Below, piece after piece: positions 1 to 7,469 of a stretch of DNA of 64,000 nt. The stretch covers positions 480,375-544,374 of the forward strand of contig NZ_VCEJ01000002.1 in NCBI RefSeq assembly GCF_005860805.1, in the 5' to 3' direction. The translations under genes and the position numbers were made by a program. Origin of the DNA: Dyadobacter luticola. GTDB lineage: Bacteria > Bacteroidota > Bacteroidia > Cytophagales > Spirosomataceae. Numbering within the stretch: the first letter of the stretch is position 1; the number at the start of each line of letters is the position of its first letter. The notes under the pieces were generated by a model that saw only the letters and a program-made list of their open reading frames with translations, searched no databases and was not told where the DNA came from.

Positions 1-343
1 GGCCCGATTGGTCATAATTGTAAACATAACGCTCAGATCCCGACGTGCTCAGGGTGCGCTCCATTTGAGAAAGCCTTCCCCAAGGATCGTACTTATAAAT
101 ACTTTTTTCTGTCTGAGAACTGGCGCTGTCGGGGGTTTGATAAGTAAATATAGAACCAATTTTTCCATCCGCATCGTAAGAAAACTGACTGATAAACCAG
201 GTCCCGGGACTATCAGGCAGTACCCTCGTCAAACTTTTTACACGCCACTGACTTTCTTCGGGGACCTGGTGATCCGTACAGGAAATGAATGTTAATGTAA
301 ACCCGGCATATAATGTACAGAGGATAAACCTTGCTAATTTCAT
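1..343 (-). CDS. Lipoprotein with YD-like repeats, 3' end outside window
   Basis: A reading frame opens at the ATG at 343 and runs without a stop off the left edge. The first ~21 residues are a lipoprotein signal peptide (basic start MKLAR, hydrophobic core, lipobox ending ISC), so the product should be lipid-anchored in the envelope. The visible remainder has Tyr-Asp-rich strands (YDADGKI, YKYDPWGRL, YNYDQSG) resembling the YD/RHS-like strand repeats of Bacteroidota cell-surface lipoproteins; that resemblance is my reading of the pattern. It starts 24 bp after the stop of the next lipoprotein gene on the same strand and probably shares its promoter. Function unknown. Confidence 0.75.
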   Translation of the reverse strand, partial: MKLARFILCTLYAGFTLTFISCTDHQVPEESQWRVKSLTRVLPDSPGTWFISQFSYDADGKIGSIFTYQTPDSASSQTEKSIYKYDPWGRLSQMERTLSTSGSERYVYNYDQSG

Positions 344-367
344 GGTTGTGTTTCTTTAACGAGTTTG

Positions 368-1057
368 TTACTCGGTGATTGCAGGATTGATCACGATGTG
401 TGCTTCCGACGCATCTACCCCTAACGAATAATCGTATGGTGCAGCAGTAAGGACCTTTGTGGTTTCAATATTGTGAAATGCGTATAGAACATTGCCGGTG
501 AACTTAGTATATACCGGTGTGTTAAGTGGCGGCAAATACTCGACCATAATATGATAGGCGGCATCGGAAATGACCACGGTTGTTTCTCCCAAAGGAAGTG
601 ATAGAAGCTCAATCGGTACCTGCGGATGTAGCGGTGGAAAGAATGCCGTCGAATAAAGTGACGCAATCGTTGAGGGCCAGCCGGTTGGTTTGTCCAGTAT
701 ATATCCTGAGCTGGCATGGACGGAAGCGTTGGCAATACGCTTTACATAAAGCTTGATTTTAAATGTAATGTCGATCGTATTAGGGTTCTGACTGAAACGG
801 TACCAGGCAAATTGCATGGGCAGTACCACATCCGGATTTTGAGGGGTTATTGTTGCAAAAATGTCGTTGATCGTTAACCCTTTGGCGAACTCCGCTTTGA
901 CGATTTCGAACTCGCAGGGATAGAGACGTGGCGTTCCGTCTGCGCGCTCGCAGTTACTCTCCGGCTCGGTGATATCATGGTCGGCGCACGAAATGGCCAA
1001 TGCAGTTAGCAGGATTGCCAAGAATGATAGAAGTTTGAGTAACTGTTTGATTTTCAC
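368..1057 (-). CDS. Hypothetical lipoprotein (229 aa)
   Basis: The protein begins with a clear lipoprotein signal peptide (MKIKQLLKL, hydrophobic core, lipobox AISC at about residue 24), so it is exported and lipidated. The mature part (~205 aa) has no motif I recognise; it is rich in beta-forming stretches and has a Cys pair near residues 36 and 48. It is first in a probable two-gene unit with the lipoprotein that starts at 343. An FNR-type box at 1124-1135 lies 72 bp upstream of the start, with a near-consensus -7 element (TACTTTTA) at 1093-1100, so it is the leftmost member of the local box-bearing gene set. Confidence 0.75.
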   Translation of the reverse strand: MKIKQLLKLLSFLAILLTALAISCADHDITEPESNCERADGTPRLYPCEFEIVKAEFAKGLTINDIFATITPQNPDVVLPMQFAWYRFSQNPNTIDITFKIKLYVKRIANASVHASSGYILDKPTGWPSTIASLYSTAFFPPLHPQVPIELLSLPLGETTVVISDAAYHIMVEYLPPLNTPVYTKFTGNVLYAFHNIETTKVLTAAPYDYSLGVDASEAHIVINPAITE

Positions 1058-1092
1058 GTGTATAAGCGGTCATAGGTGATATAGACAAAGAC

Positions 1093-1135
1093 TAAAAGTA
1101 AACTGGCAACCGTTGCAGAAGAATGACTTTGGTCA
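1093..1135 (-). promoter_or_regulatory. FNR-type box with -7-like element
   Basis: TGACTTTGGTCA at 1124-1135 matches TGAY-N4-RTCA on both arms. On the minus strand TACTTTTA (1100-1093) is one mismatch from the Bacteroidota -7 consensus TAnnTTTG, and its centre is 33 bp from the box centre. Both point towards the lipoprotein gene starting at 1057. Confidence 0.6.
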
Positions 1136-1164
1136 TCTTTCTGACGATAATAAGTCAGTTAATT

Positions 1165-1680
1165 TCAGGCCAGCATAAATGCTTCCACAGCAATTGCCAG
1201 ATCAATGAGATTATCTTTTGACACAGCGTCGACCCCATGGGTCATCACGTTTTTTCGTTCGGGATCTTTCTCAAAGAAAGCGGCCACTCGAAGCATTGTG
1301 CGGTCGACCAGATCCAGGGTATTGACAGTCAATTTTCCTGGCAAAAAGAAAAAATTGTCTTTTTTTAGAAGAGATTTAGGGATGTTTTCTGACAGGATTT
1401 TTTTTTGTTCTCTTTCGTCCGAATCAGGAGTAGCACAGTCGATGAATATGAACAGCTTTTTAGTCTTCAAGACCGCTTTGTGTTTTGTCAGGAAAGGTCG
1501 TAACAAAAGTTTCCCGTAATACACCGAGCTACCCAGAATGATAAAATCAAAACCTGACAGCTTTTCATCTGAGACCTGATCAGAATCCAGATATGGAAGA
1601 TCCAGCTCCTGCCCCAGCCAATGCGCATACTGCATGGTAGCCCCATACTTTCCCTTAAATACGATAGCTCCGTTTTTCAT
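1165..1680 (-). CDS. Flavodoxin-domain protein (HemG-like)
   Basis: A 171-residue flavodoxin fold protein. The N-terminal strand and phosphate loop are visible as AIVFKGKYGAT, which has the G-K-Y-G-A-T form of the flavodoxin-like protoporphyrinogen oxidase (HemG) branch rather than classical TGTGNT. It is followed by DFIILGSSVYYGKLL, the second FMN-contacting loop. Length fits HemG-type proteins (~175 aa). It probably binds FMN and moves electrons; protoporphyrinogen oxidation is possible but unproven. I chose ATG 1680 (MKNGAIVF) over the upstream start at 1695 because the first strand follows immediately. It lies 100 bp downstream of hsp20 with a hairpin between them and no box of its own, so it may depend on read-through. 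Confidence 0.75.
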   Translation of the reverse strand: MKNGAIVFKGKYGATMQYAHWLGQELDLPYLDSDQVSDEKLSGFDFIILGSSVYYGKLLLRPFLTKHKAVLKTKKLFIFIDCATPDSDEREQKKILSENIPKSLLKKDNFFFLPGKLTVNTLDLVDRTMLRVAAFFEKDPERKNVMTHGVDAVSKDNLIDLAIAVEAFMLA

Positions 1681-1708
1681 GACTGGTCGTCTCAAATTGA
1701 TGCCGCAA

Positions 1709-1761
1709 CTGCAAGGCTAACACTATATAAAATGCCTTCAAATAACTGTGTTGCCTTGCAG
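1709..1761 (-). terminator. Long hairpin downstream of hsp20
   Basis: Arms CTGCAAGGCTAACAC (1709-1723) and GTGTTGCCTTGCAG (1748-1761) pair over 14 bp with one bulged base and a 24-nt AT-rich loop. The hairpin sits 20 bp beyond the hsp20 stop and before the flavodoxin start, so it could be an attenuating terminator or an mRNA 3'-end stabiliser. No strong T tract follows. Confidence 0.45.
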
Positions 1762-1780
1762 TGTACAGCTTTTCATTTAG

Positions 1781-2242
1781 TTAAGATATTGCAATCTCCT
1801 TTTTAGGCGCCGGCAAAGTGGCTTCCTTTTTAGGAAGTGTCAGCTTGAGAATGCCATCTTGGTAGTGCGCATCAATTTTGTCACCATGAGAATTTTCGGG
1901 CAATTGGAAGGAGCGGGAAAAGCTATGATAAGAAAATTCCCTTCTTCTGTATTTGCCCTTTTCTTCATTTGTTTCCTGCTCTTTCTGAGCGCTAACGGTC
2001 AACATATTGTTTTCTACCTCTATCTTGAAATCCTTTTTTTCAAGCCCGGGTGCTGCCAGCTGAATGGTGTATTCTTCATTGTTTTCAGTGATATTGACCG
2101 ACGGGAATTTTGCTGCCAGACCAAGCTCGGAAAGGTTTCCTTCAAAGTCAAACAGGGCTGGAAGACCCAGGACATTAGTGTCAAAAAAGTCGTTTAGAAG
2201 TAGTCTTGGAAACGTGGTTCCATTTCTTTTTACCAGTGACAT
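1781..2242 (-). CDS. Hsp20 / alpha-crystallin small heat-shock protein
   Basis: A 153-residue ATP-independent holdase of the alpha-crystallin family, cytoplasmic. The crystallin domain spans about residues 40-140: PSVNITENNEEYTIQLAAPGL opens it, REFSYHSFSRSFQLP is the central strand pair, and DGILKLTLPKK is the conserved G-I-L-xL-xLPK end. A short C-terminal extension ends in EIAIS, an I-x-I-type anchoring motif. I chose ATG 2242 (MSLVKRN) because the upstream extension to 2278 has no similarity and the regulatory site spacing fits 2242. An FNR-type box at 2337-2348 lies 100 bp upstream. Hsp20 beside Usp and P-type ATPase genes recalls dormancy regulons. Confidence 0.92.
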   Translation of the reverse strand: MSLVKRNGTTFPRLLLNDFFDTNVLGLPALFDFEGNLSELGLAAKFPSVNITENNEEYTIQLAAPGLEKKDFKIEVENNMLTVSAQKEQETNEEKGKYRRREFSYHSFSRSFQLPENSHGDKIDAHYQDGILKLTLPKKEATLPAPKKEIAIS

Positions 2243-2336
2243 AGTTTTGTCTTTTAAGTTTGAACAGTAAATAATCAACTATGTAAAAATAGGCGGTAAG
2301 CTGTTGGCTTTGAATGATTAGCCGCATTGACGGAAA

Positions 2337-2348
2337 TGATCGTAGTCA
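2337..2348 (-). promoter_or_regulatory. FNR-type box for hsp20
   Basis: TGATCGTAGTCA matches TGAY-N4-RTCA. Its centre is 100 bp upstream of the hsp20 ATG at 2242. No good -7 element was found at the usual 33-bp offset. Confidence 0.5.
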
Positions 2349-2558
2349 GCTTTAAGTCAGTCCATCAGAGCAACCCACCAGCAGCCAACAACATCCAAAT
2401 GGAATGTCCCCCGGCAAATCTTTATCCTCAAAATGATGGTACCTACCATTGATAACATCGGCATAATGATGATCTGGATAAAACAGGTTGATAGTCTTCC
2501 AGGTATTCATCTGAATAAAATTATTGGTCAGCTAATTCACCTAAATCAGTTAGCAGGG

Positions 2559-2601
2559 TGATCAAGGTCATTCGTGGAAGCGCGCATTCGTATTTGCTTT
2601 G
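2559..2601 (+). promoter_or_regulatory. FNR-type box and -7-like element for DinB-like gene
   Basis: TGATCAAGGTCA at 2559-2570 matches both arms. TTGCTTTG at 2594-2601 is one mismatch from TAnnTTTG, with its centre 33 bp from the box centre. The ATG of the DinB-like gene is at 2678. Confidence 0.55.
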
Positions 2602-2677
2602 CCAACCAATATTGGTCTAATCGCAACCAGAGCCTATTAACGCAAATTAGTGGTATCTGGTCGAAAAACACATTGAA

Positions 2678-3154
2678 ATGGAAGTAAAAACGAAAACTGG
2701 AACTTTGCTGGCTCTTTGGAAAGAAGCCCGGACACGCTTTTCTAATCAGTTGTCCGCCTTAACTGCGCAGGACTTGGTAAGAAAATTACCTCAGACTCAA
2801 AATAGTGTAGGATTTTTGATCAGGCACATTGGAGATGTTGAACTGCTCTTCGCTAAAAACGTATTTGGCAGCAGATTAACGGTAAGTGCAAAAACGTTGA
2901 TTGCACAGCAAGATACCGGTGAATGGACTGACCTGCCTGCCCTAATGCAGTATATATCGGAATCAGCCGACGCCCTGGAAGCTGCCATTCGCCTTCAAAA
3001 TGATCAGGACTGGGAAACGGACGTCGTCACTAAGGAATTTGGTGTCAAAACCAAAGCAGAGTCTCTGGGGAGAATAATTTCCCATACCGCACATCATGGA
3101 GGGCAGCTGGCGATTATATTGAAATATGCTGACCACCTGGTTGCTAGCAATTAA
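2678..3154 (+). CDS. DinB/DUF664-family four-helix protein
   Basis: A 158-residue protein of the DinB-like fold: a four-helix bundle that usually carries a divalent metal held by three His. Visible candidates are the His in GFLIRHIGDVE (about residue 50) and the HTAHHGGQLAIIL segment near the C-terminus (about 137-148), the family signature in which the HxxHxxGQ helix supplies two ligands. Family members include thiol transferases and metal-dependent hydrolases; the substrate here cannot be told. It is monocistronic and flanked upstream by a box and -7-like element. It ends 9 bp before the convergent gene at 3163. Confidence 0.85.
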   Translation: MEVKTKTGTLLALWKEARTRFSNQLSALTAQDLVRKLPQTQNSVGFLIRHIGDVELLFAKNVFGSRLTVSAKTLIAQQDTGEWTDLPALMQYISESADALEAAIRLQNDQDWETDVVTKEFGVKTKAESLGRIISHTAHHGGQLAIILKYADHLVASN

Positions 3155-3162
3155 TTTTCAGC

Positions 3163-3408
3163 TTATATTATATCAATTAACTGTTCGCTGCAAAACTGCG
3201 ACCTACCTTCTGACCAAATCAATTGGGCCAGCCACTGGCCCTTTTCTAAAATTTCGGTGGAGACGGCATGTATCGGTTTGCTGCATGGCGCAATCCTGAA
3301 AGAGATATTTTCCAGGCTTTTCGAGGACTTTGTAAATACAATTTCTGCCTTAGTGAAATAAATTGGTAAGACGAAGGTTACTTGCCGGGAGTTGGGTTTG
3401 TAGGTCAT
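3163..3408 (-). CDS. Small hypothetical protein (81 aa)
   Basis: An 81-residue soluble protein without signal peptide or membrane segment. The C-terminal KGQWLAQLIWSEG... stretch is loosely like the C-terminal beta strands of FixH-type proteins, but there is no N-terminal membrane anchor, so the link is weak. It lies between convergent DinB (9 bp away) and the orphan GluTR-domain gene upstream. No FNR-type box was found ahead of it. The reading frame is credible from its position and lack of a competing ORF. Confidence 0.5.
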   Translation of the reverse strand: MTYKPNSRQVTFVLPIYFTKAEIVFTKSSKSLENISFRIAPCSKPIHAVSTEILEKGQWLAQLIWSEGRSQFCSEQLIDII

Positions 3409-3522
3409 ATTGTGATATAGATTTCGTTGTAACTCTCAGGTTTATACGTTAACTATACAATATTACTTCAAGGTTTGAAAAGCTGTAATGATTTTAGCAC
3501 ACTTGAAAGATGACAATTCTCA

Positions 3523-3825
3523 TCATACCAGGATTTCCTCCTTTATTTCAAGATTGAAAAGATCATGCAGCGCATTGATCAGCGTTTCGGCTTCTCCTCG
3601 TTTGCAGGCAGCCTTCAATTGCATGACAAGCTGTTTGAGAATTTTTTGCATCATGTTGCCGGATATGAGGTCCAGTGTTTCACGCTCGACAACATTAAGC
3701 TTCTTGGATGCACGTGCCAGTTCTTCCTGACGGATTTGATCCAGGGCTAATTTTAGTTTCTGAATGACGGGCAGCATGACCGGCTGATCGGCCAAATTAT
3801 CGAAATCAACGATGGCTTCCGACAT
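3523..3825 (-). CDS. Free-standing glutamyl-tRNA reductase dimerisation domain
   Basis: A 100-residue helical protein that matches, over nearly its whole length, the C-terminal dimerisation domain of glutamyl-tRNA reductase (HemA, PF00745). Visible features are the IRQEELARASKKLN helix, the ERETLDLISGNMMQKILKQ helix, and the CKRGEAETLINALHDLFNLE ending, which parallels the GDAE-LL-AL--LFGLE tail of many HemA proteins. The catalytic and NADPH domains are absent. It may bind HemA or act as a small helical dimer; function is unknown. ATG 3825 is preferred because the alternative at 3849 overlaps the ADH stop. With 3825 it begins 10 bp after the alcohol dehydrogenase gene and probably shares its box-driven promoter. 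Confidence 0.7.
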   Translation of the reverse strand: MSEAIVDFDNLADQPVMLPVIQKLKLALDQIRQEELARASKKLNVVERETLDLISGNMMQKILKQLVMQLKAACKRGEAETLINALHDLFNLEIKEEILV

Positions 3826-3835
3826 AATCTGCACG

Positions 3836-4870
3836 TTAGGCATCGGCAATCTTCATTACAATACGTCCCTGGATCTCGCCGGCCTTCATCTCTCCAAACA
3901 CTTCGTTAATGTCTTCCAGTTTAGCAGTTCTTACTGTCGCTTTCACTTTTCCATCCAAAGCAAAATCGATGGCTTCGTGCATATCTTTTCTGGTGCCGAC
4001 GATGGATCCCCGAATGGTATACCGGTTGAGAACGGTTTCGAATATAGGTAAGTCGAAGCCACCAGGGGGAAGTCCGTTCAATGCAAGGGTGCCCTTCCTT
4101 CGCATCACCGAGATGCCCTGTTTAAAAGCAATCGGAGATACAGCCGTGACAAGTACCCCATGCATCCCGCCTGTTTCTTTCTTGAGATATTCGCCTGGAT
4201 CTGTTTCCAAAGCATTTACTACGAGGTCAGCGCCCAGGCTTTTTGCCAGCTCCAATTTATCATTAGCTATGTCAATGGCTGCTACATGCATACCCATTGC
4301 CTTGGCGTATTGCACAGCCAGGTGCCCCAGTCCTCCAATTCCGGAAATCGCTATCCATTCACCAGCCTTGGTGTCTGTTTCTTTGATCCCTTTGTAAACA
4401 GTCACACCTGCGCAGAGGATTGGGGCCATCTCGATCATTTCGGTTCCGGCAGGTAAATGTGCCACATAGCGGGCATCAGCCAGAACGTATTCGGCATAAC
4501 CACCGTCGACACTGTAGCCGCCATTTTGCTGGGTCTCACATAATGTTTCCCAACCTGTTGTGCAGTAATCGCAGCATCCACAAGCGCTGTACAGCCAGGG
4601 TACTCCCATAATATCACCTTCTCGCACATTAGTTACCTCCGGGCCGACGGCTGCTACATATCCAATGCCTTCATGTCCTGGAATCAGAGGGAGCTTGGGT
4701 TTCACTGGCCAGTCGCCGTCAGCTGCGTGTAAATCTGTGTGACAAACACCGCTGGCGATCACTTTAACAAGGATTTGATGAGCGCCAGGTCTTTTGACCT
4801 GCATTTCTTCAATTTGCAATGGTTTTCCGAATTCCCGGACAACCGCAGCTTTCATTTTATTTGGTAGCAT
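3836..4870 (-). CDS. adhP: Zn-dependent alcohol dehydrogenase (AdhP-like)
   Basis: A medium-chain NAD(P)-dependent alcohol dehydrogenase of 344 aa. The catalytic zinc site is visible as CHTDLH and GHEGIG. The structural zinc loop carries four Cys (ACGCCDYCTTGWETLC). The Rossmann loop GIGGLGHLAVQYAKAMG is intact, and the Asp in AAIDIAN after the second strand suggests NAD preference. It would interconvert primary alcohols and aldehydes, plausible in fermentative redox balancing. I chose ATG 4870 (MLPNKMKAAVV); 4855 is also possible. The longer start at 4924 would leave almost no leader after a box centred at 4967. It is followed by the orphan GluTR-domain gene. Confidence 0.9.
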   Translation of the reverse strand: MLPNKMKAAVVREFGKPLQIEEMQVKRPGAHQILVKVIASGVCHTDLHAADGDWPVKPKLPLIPGHEGIGYVAAVGPEVTNVREGDIMGVPWLYSACGCCDYCTTGWETLCETQQNGGYSVDGGYAEYVLADARYVAHLPAGTEMIEMAPILCAGVTVYKGIKETDTKAGEWIAISGIGGLGHLAVQYAKAMGMHVAAIDIANDKLELAKSLGADLVVNALETDPGEYLKKETGGMHGVLVTAVSPIAFKQGISVMRRKGTLALNGLPPGGFDLPIFETVLNRYTIRGSIVGTRKDMHEAIDFALDGKVKATVRTAKLEDINEVFGEMKAGEIQGRIVMKIADA

Positions 4871-4961
4871 TGTTATAAAGTTTTCGGACACTGATTTACT
4901 TTCGTTTGTAAAATTCAGCTTCAAAACACTTTAAACGCAGGAGCTAAATCAGAAAAGAAAC

Positions 4962-4973
4962 TGACTTCGATCA
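4962..4973 (-). promoter_or_regulatory. FNR-type box for adhP
   Basis: TGACTTCGATCA, extended to AACTGAC...GATCAGTT by flanking symmetry. It overlaps the stop codon of the upstream PAS kinase gene (4971-4973), and its centre is 97 bp from the chosen adhP start. Confidence 0.55.
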
Positions 4974-6263
4974 GTTTCGCGAGGTGGCGGCGGTGGCTAG
5001 TTTCGGATTTTCTGGACCCGCTTCCTTATTAGGCAGGCTTACATAAAATGTTGTTCCTTTTCCAAGTTCGCTGATAAATGAAATGGCTCCGCCCATGAGT
5101 TCAACGTAGCTCCTAACAATATTTAGCCCCAAACCGGTGCCTTGCACTGTTCCTGCATTATCTGCCCGAAAAAACCGGTCGAAGATATTTGACTGGTCTT
5201 CAACCGGGATTCCGATTCCCTGATCGCATACTTCGATTGCGACCGTGTCAGTTTGCGCAAGTACATTCACAAAGATCGGTTTGTCCGTCGGTGAATACTT
5301 GATACCGTTTGACAGCAGGTTAAAAAGTATATTTTTAAGAAGTTGCTTATCCAGCCAAACCTCCGAAATGCCTGAGTGTTTGAAGTGAATTTGCTGCCCG
5401 TCTTTACAGGTTCCCTGAACCTGTTCAACTAAGCCTGCACAAAATTTTTCCATGTCTACAAGTACAGGTATACTATGAATGTGACCCTCTTCAAGCTTTC
5501 CAATGGAAAGGAAGTCGTTTAAAATCTCGGTAAGATTAGTGACTGCCGATTTGATACGGGCAACATGTTTTTGCCTTTTTTCTTCATCTTCGGTGGTGTT
5601 GTACCGACCTATCAAAGAGGCAGAAGATAATATTGTTGCAAGCGGTGTCCGGAATTCGTGCGAGGCGATATTCACGAATTGGCTTTTCATATTGTTGAGC
5701 TCTTTTTCTTTTTGCAAAGCTCGAACTACCTCCTCTTGTGATTCCTGGATTTTTTTTACTGCCTCTGCTAATTCGCTGGTTCTTTGCTCAACCCGCTCTT
5801 CTAAATCAGTATTTAATTTTTGAATTTCAAGATTGGCTTTCCTGATTTGATCCTCCTGATTTTTTCGCTCGGTGATGTCGATAATGAAGCTTACCACAAA
5901 TTCACCATCGCTTGTCTGGAAAGGACTGAGGCTTACTTCCACCGGAAACTCGCTTCCATCAGATCTTTTTGCATACAGGTCCGTCGCGTGACCCATACCC
6001 CGGGCCCGCGGCGCTTCCATATATTGATTCCTGTGCTGCGCATGGTTCTTTGCGAAACGCGGGGGGATCAGCGTTTCGATTTGCTTGCCGATCAGATCTA
6101 GTTCACTATAACCAAAAAGCTCTTTGGCTTTTGGATTTACCATGACTATTGTACCCGACTTTTTTACTACGACAATCCCTTCAGTGGCATGTTTAAACAG
6201 TGCATCAAGCATTTCAATCTGCCGTGTTACTACTCTGGTTTGAACCAATAAGTCACTAAACAT
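4971..6263 (-). CDS. PAS-domain sensor histidine kinase (soluble, orphan)
   Basis: A 430-residue sensor kinase without membrane segments. A PAS domain occupies about residues 18-135 (GTIVMVNPKAKELFGYSE through the PAC end FIIDITERKNQE), followed by a coiled coil (~135-195). The HisKA domain has the phospho-acceptor in ASHEFRTPLATIL (about residue 203), and HATPase_c follows (NILFNLLSNGIKYSP N box, DQGIGIP G1, GTGLGLNI G2). A His in the PAS (NHAQHRNQY) sits where FixL has its haem ligand, but His is common there in PAS domains generally, so haem is only a possibility. There is no adjacent response regulator. Together with Usp and adhP neighbours this suggests a cytoplasmic redox or energy sensor. 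Confidence 0.88.
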   Translation of the reverse strand: MFSDLLVQTRVVTRQIEMLDALFKHATEGIVVVKKSGTIVMVNPKAKELFGYSELDLIGKQIETLIPPRFAKNHAQHRNQYMEAPRARGMGHATDLYAKRSDGSEFPVEVSLSPFQTSDGEFVVSFIIDITERKNQEDQIRKANLEIQKLNTDLEERVEQRTSELAEAVKKIQESQEEVVRALQKEKELNNMKSQFVNIASHEFRTPLATILSSASLIGRYNTTEDEEKRQKHVARIKSAVTNLTEILNDFLSIGKLEEGHIHSIPVLVDMEKFCAGLVEQVQGTCKDGQQIHFKHSGISEVWLDKQLLKNILFNLLSNGIKYSPTDKPIFVNVLAQTDTVAIEVCDQGIGIPVEDQSNIFDRFFRADNAGTVQGTGLGLNIVRSYVELMGGAISFISELGKGTTFYVSLPNKEAGPENPKLATAATSRN

Positions 6264-6519
6264 GACAATATACGTTTTTAGCGGCGACAGAACAAGCGCT
6301 TAACAAAAGCATAAAAATTGTTGTGATAATATAAATTACACCGAGAGGGGTACGGTATGGTTTTTACTTTTTGAACCGAAAGCAACCCTTTCTCATATCA
6401 GGTTAAAAAGGAGACTATCAGGCCTATTCTGTGGTAACAATCTAAAAAAGCCATGTTTGCACAGAGGACCCAGATGATGCAGGGTCACCAAATTTTTGCC
6501 TGTCTTCAAGCAGATAGCG

Positions 6520-7359
6520 TTATGAACCAGCATACGTCCAGACTGTCTCCGGGCAATGGTTGACCACGTCTTCTGCAATGCTGCCCAGCATGAGGTGTGT
6601 CAGTCCGGTGTGGCCGTGGGTCGACATGGCAATGATTGAGAATTGCAGTTGCCGGGCATATTTGATAATACCGTCTTCTTCTGTCTTGCCTTGTTTGACC
6701 ACAGTCGTATAATTGTTCAGATCGTAGAATTTCGCGAAGTTTTCCAGGGCCATTTTCAGCTCCTGGTCTTTTTGTTTTGAATCAGGTGTTTTTACAAGCA
6801 ATAAGTGCAGCCTTGCATTAAAAAATGCTTGCAGGGTCTTTATTTTTTTGATCAATGCATTTTTGTTCAGCTCGATGGTGGTTGGGAAAATGATGTTTTT
6901 GACACGCTCCACCTTTTGGTTTTTGTGTATTGCAAATACCGGTACCGGCGAGCTCCGAACAATTTTTTCGATGTTGGAGCCGACAAAAAGTTCATGGAGA
7001 CCGCTGGCCCCCTCTGTTCCCATGACCACAAGATCGATATTGTGCTGATGGATTGACTTTAACACCGCCTGGTTGATCAGGCCTTGTTCCACGACGAACT
7101 TGACCGGGGTATCGCCGGTAACCATCTTTTTGGTCATCTCATGAAAATCTGCAAGCGCCTGATGCTTCAATTCTACCAAAATAGACATAGAATCCGCATA
7201 GTATGGGTTAATTTCCAGTGTTTCTATGTAATCGGGTGTGAGATTGACTACGTGTAAAACAGTTACTTCGCCAAGGCTTTTTGAAGCAATATCAAGAGCG
7301 AAACGAAGTGCATGCTCGGAGGCTGAGGAGAAATCGCAGGGAACAAGTATATTCTTCAT
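6520..7359 (-). CDS. Universal stress protein, two Usp domains
   Basis: A 279-residue protein of two tandem Usp (alpha/beta) domains. Domain 1 (1-~145) ends with VVMGTEGASGLHELFVGSN, and domain 2 (~150-279) with AMSTHGHTGLTHLMLGSIAE, both near the G-2x-G-9x-G-S/T ATP-binding motif. Usps of this type support survival under energy or oxygen limitation. It starts 107 bp downstream of the P-type ATPase gene on the same strand, with an FNR-type box overlapping that gene's stop codon. A second, poor half-site lies at 7384. Confidence 0.92.
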   Translation of the reverse strand: MKNILVPCDFSSASEHALRFALDIASKSLGEVTVLHVVNLTPDYIETLEINPYYADSMSILVELKHQALADFHEMTKKMVTGDTPVKFVVEQGLINQAVLKSIHQHNIDLVVMGTEGASGLHELFVGSNIEKIVRSSPVPVFAIHKNQKVERVKNIIFPTTIELNKNALIKKIKTLQAFFNARLHLLLVKTPDSKQKDQELKMALENFAKFYDLNNYTTVVKQGKTEEDGIIKYARQLQFSIIAMSTHGHTGLTHLMLGSIAEDVVNHCPETVWTYAGS

Positions 7360-7457
7360 GAGACCTAAGTTTTGGTTACGGACTGATCAAAATGTTATTC
7401 TTTTTAAAATTACATCACAGGTTAACCTGGCGCCGTGATGCCTGTTTGGCCAGAAAA

Positions 7458-7469
7458 TGATCCTTGTCA
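7458..7469 (-). promoter_or_regulatory. FNR-type box for Usp gene
   Basis: TGATCCTTGTCA matches both arms and overlaps the stop codon of the cation ATPase gene (7467-7469). The centre is 104 bp upstream of the Usp ATG at 7359. Confidence 0.5.

Larger units (their letters stand above)
2243..2677. other. 435-bp divergent intergenic region
   Basis: Control region between hsp20 (minus) and the DinB-like gene (plus). It holds two FNR-type boxes (2337-2348 and 2559-2570), one at about 100 bp from each start. No convincing ORF, RNA or repeat was seen between them. Confidence 0.5.

Noticed and set aside
8..295. 95-aa plus-strand ORF at the left edge
   Set aside because: It overlaps, on the other strand, a frame with a clear lipoprotein signal peptide that simply runs off the window. 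The plus ORF has no recognisable pattern.
7384..7395. Possible second box TGATCAAAATGT ahead of the Usp at 7359
   Set aside because: The right arm is ATGT, not RTCA, and its position only 30 bp from the start would fall downstream of a promoter. A full box exists at 7458.
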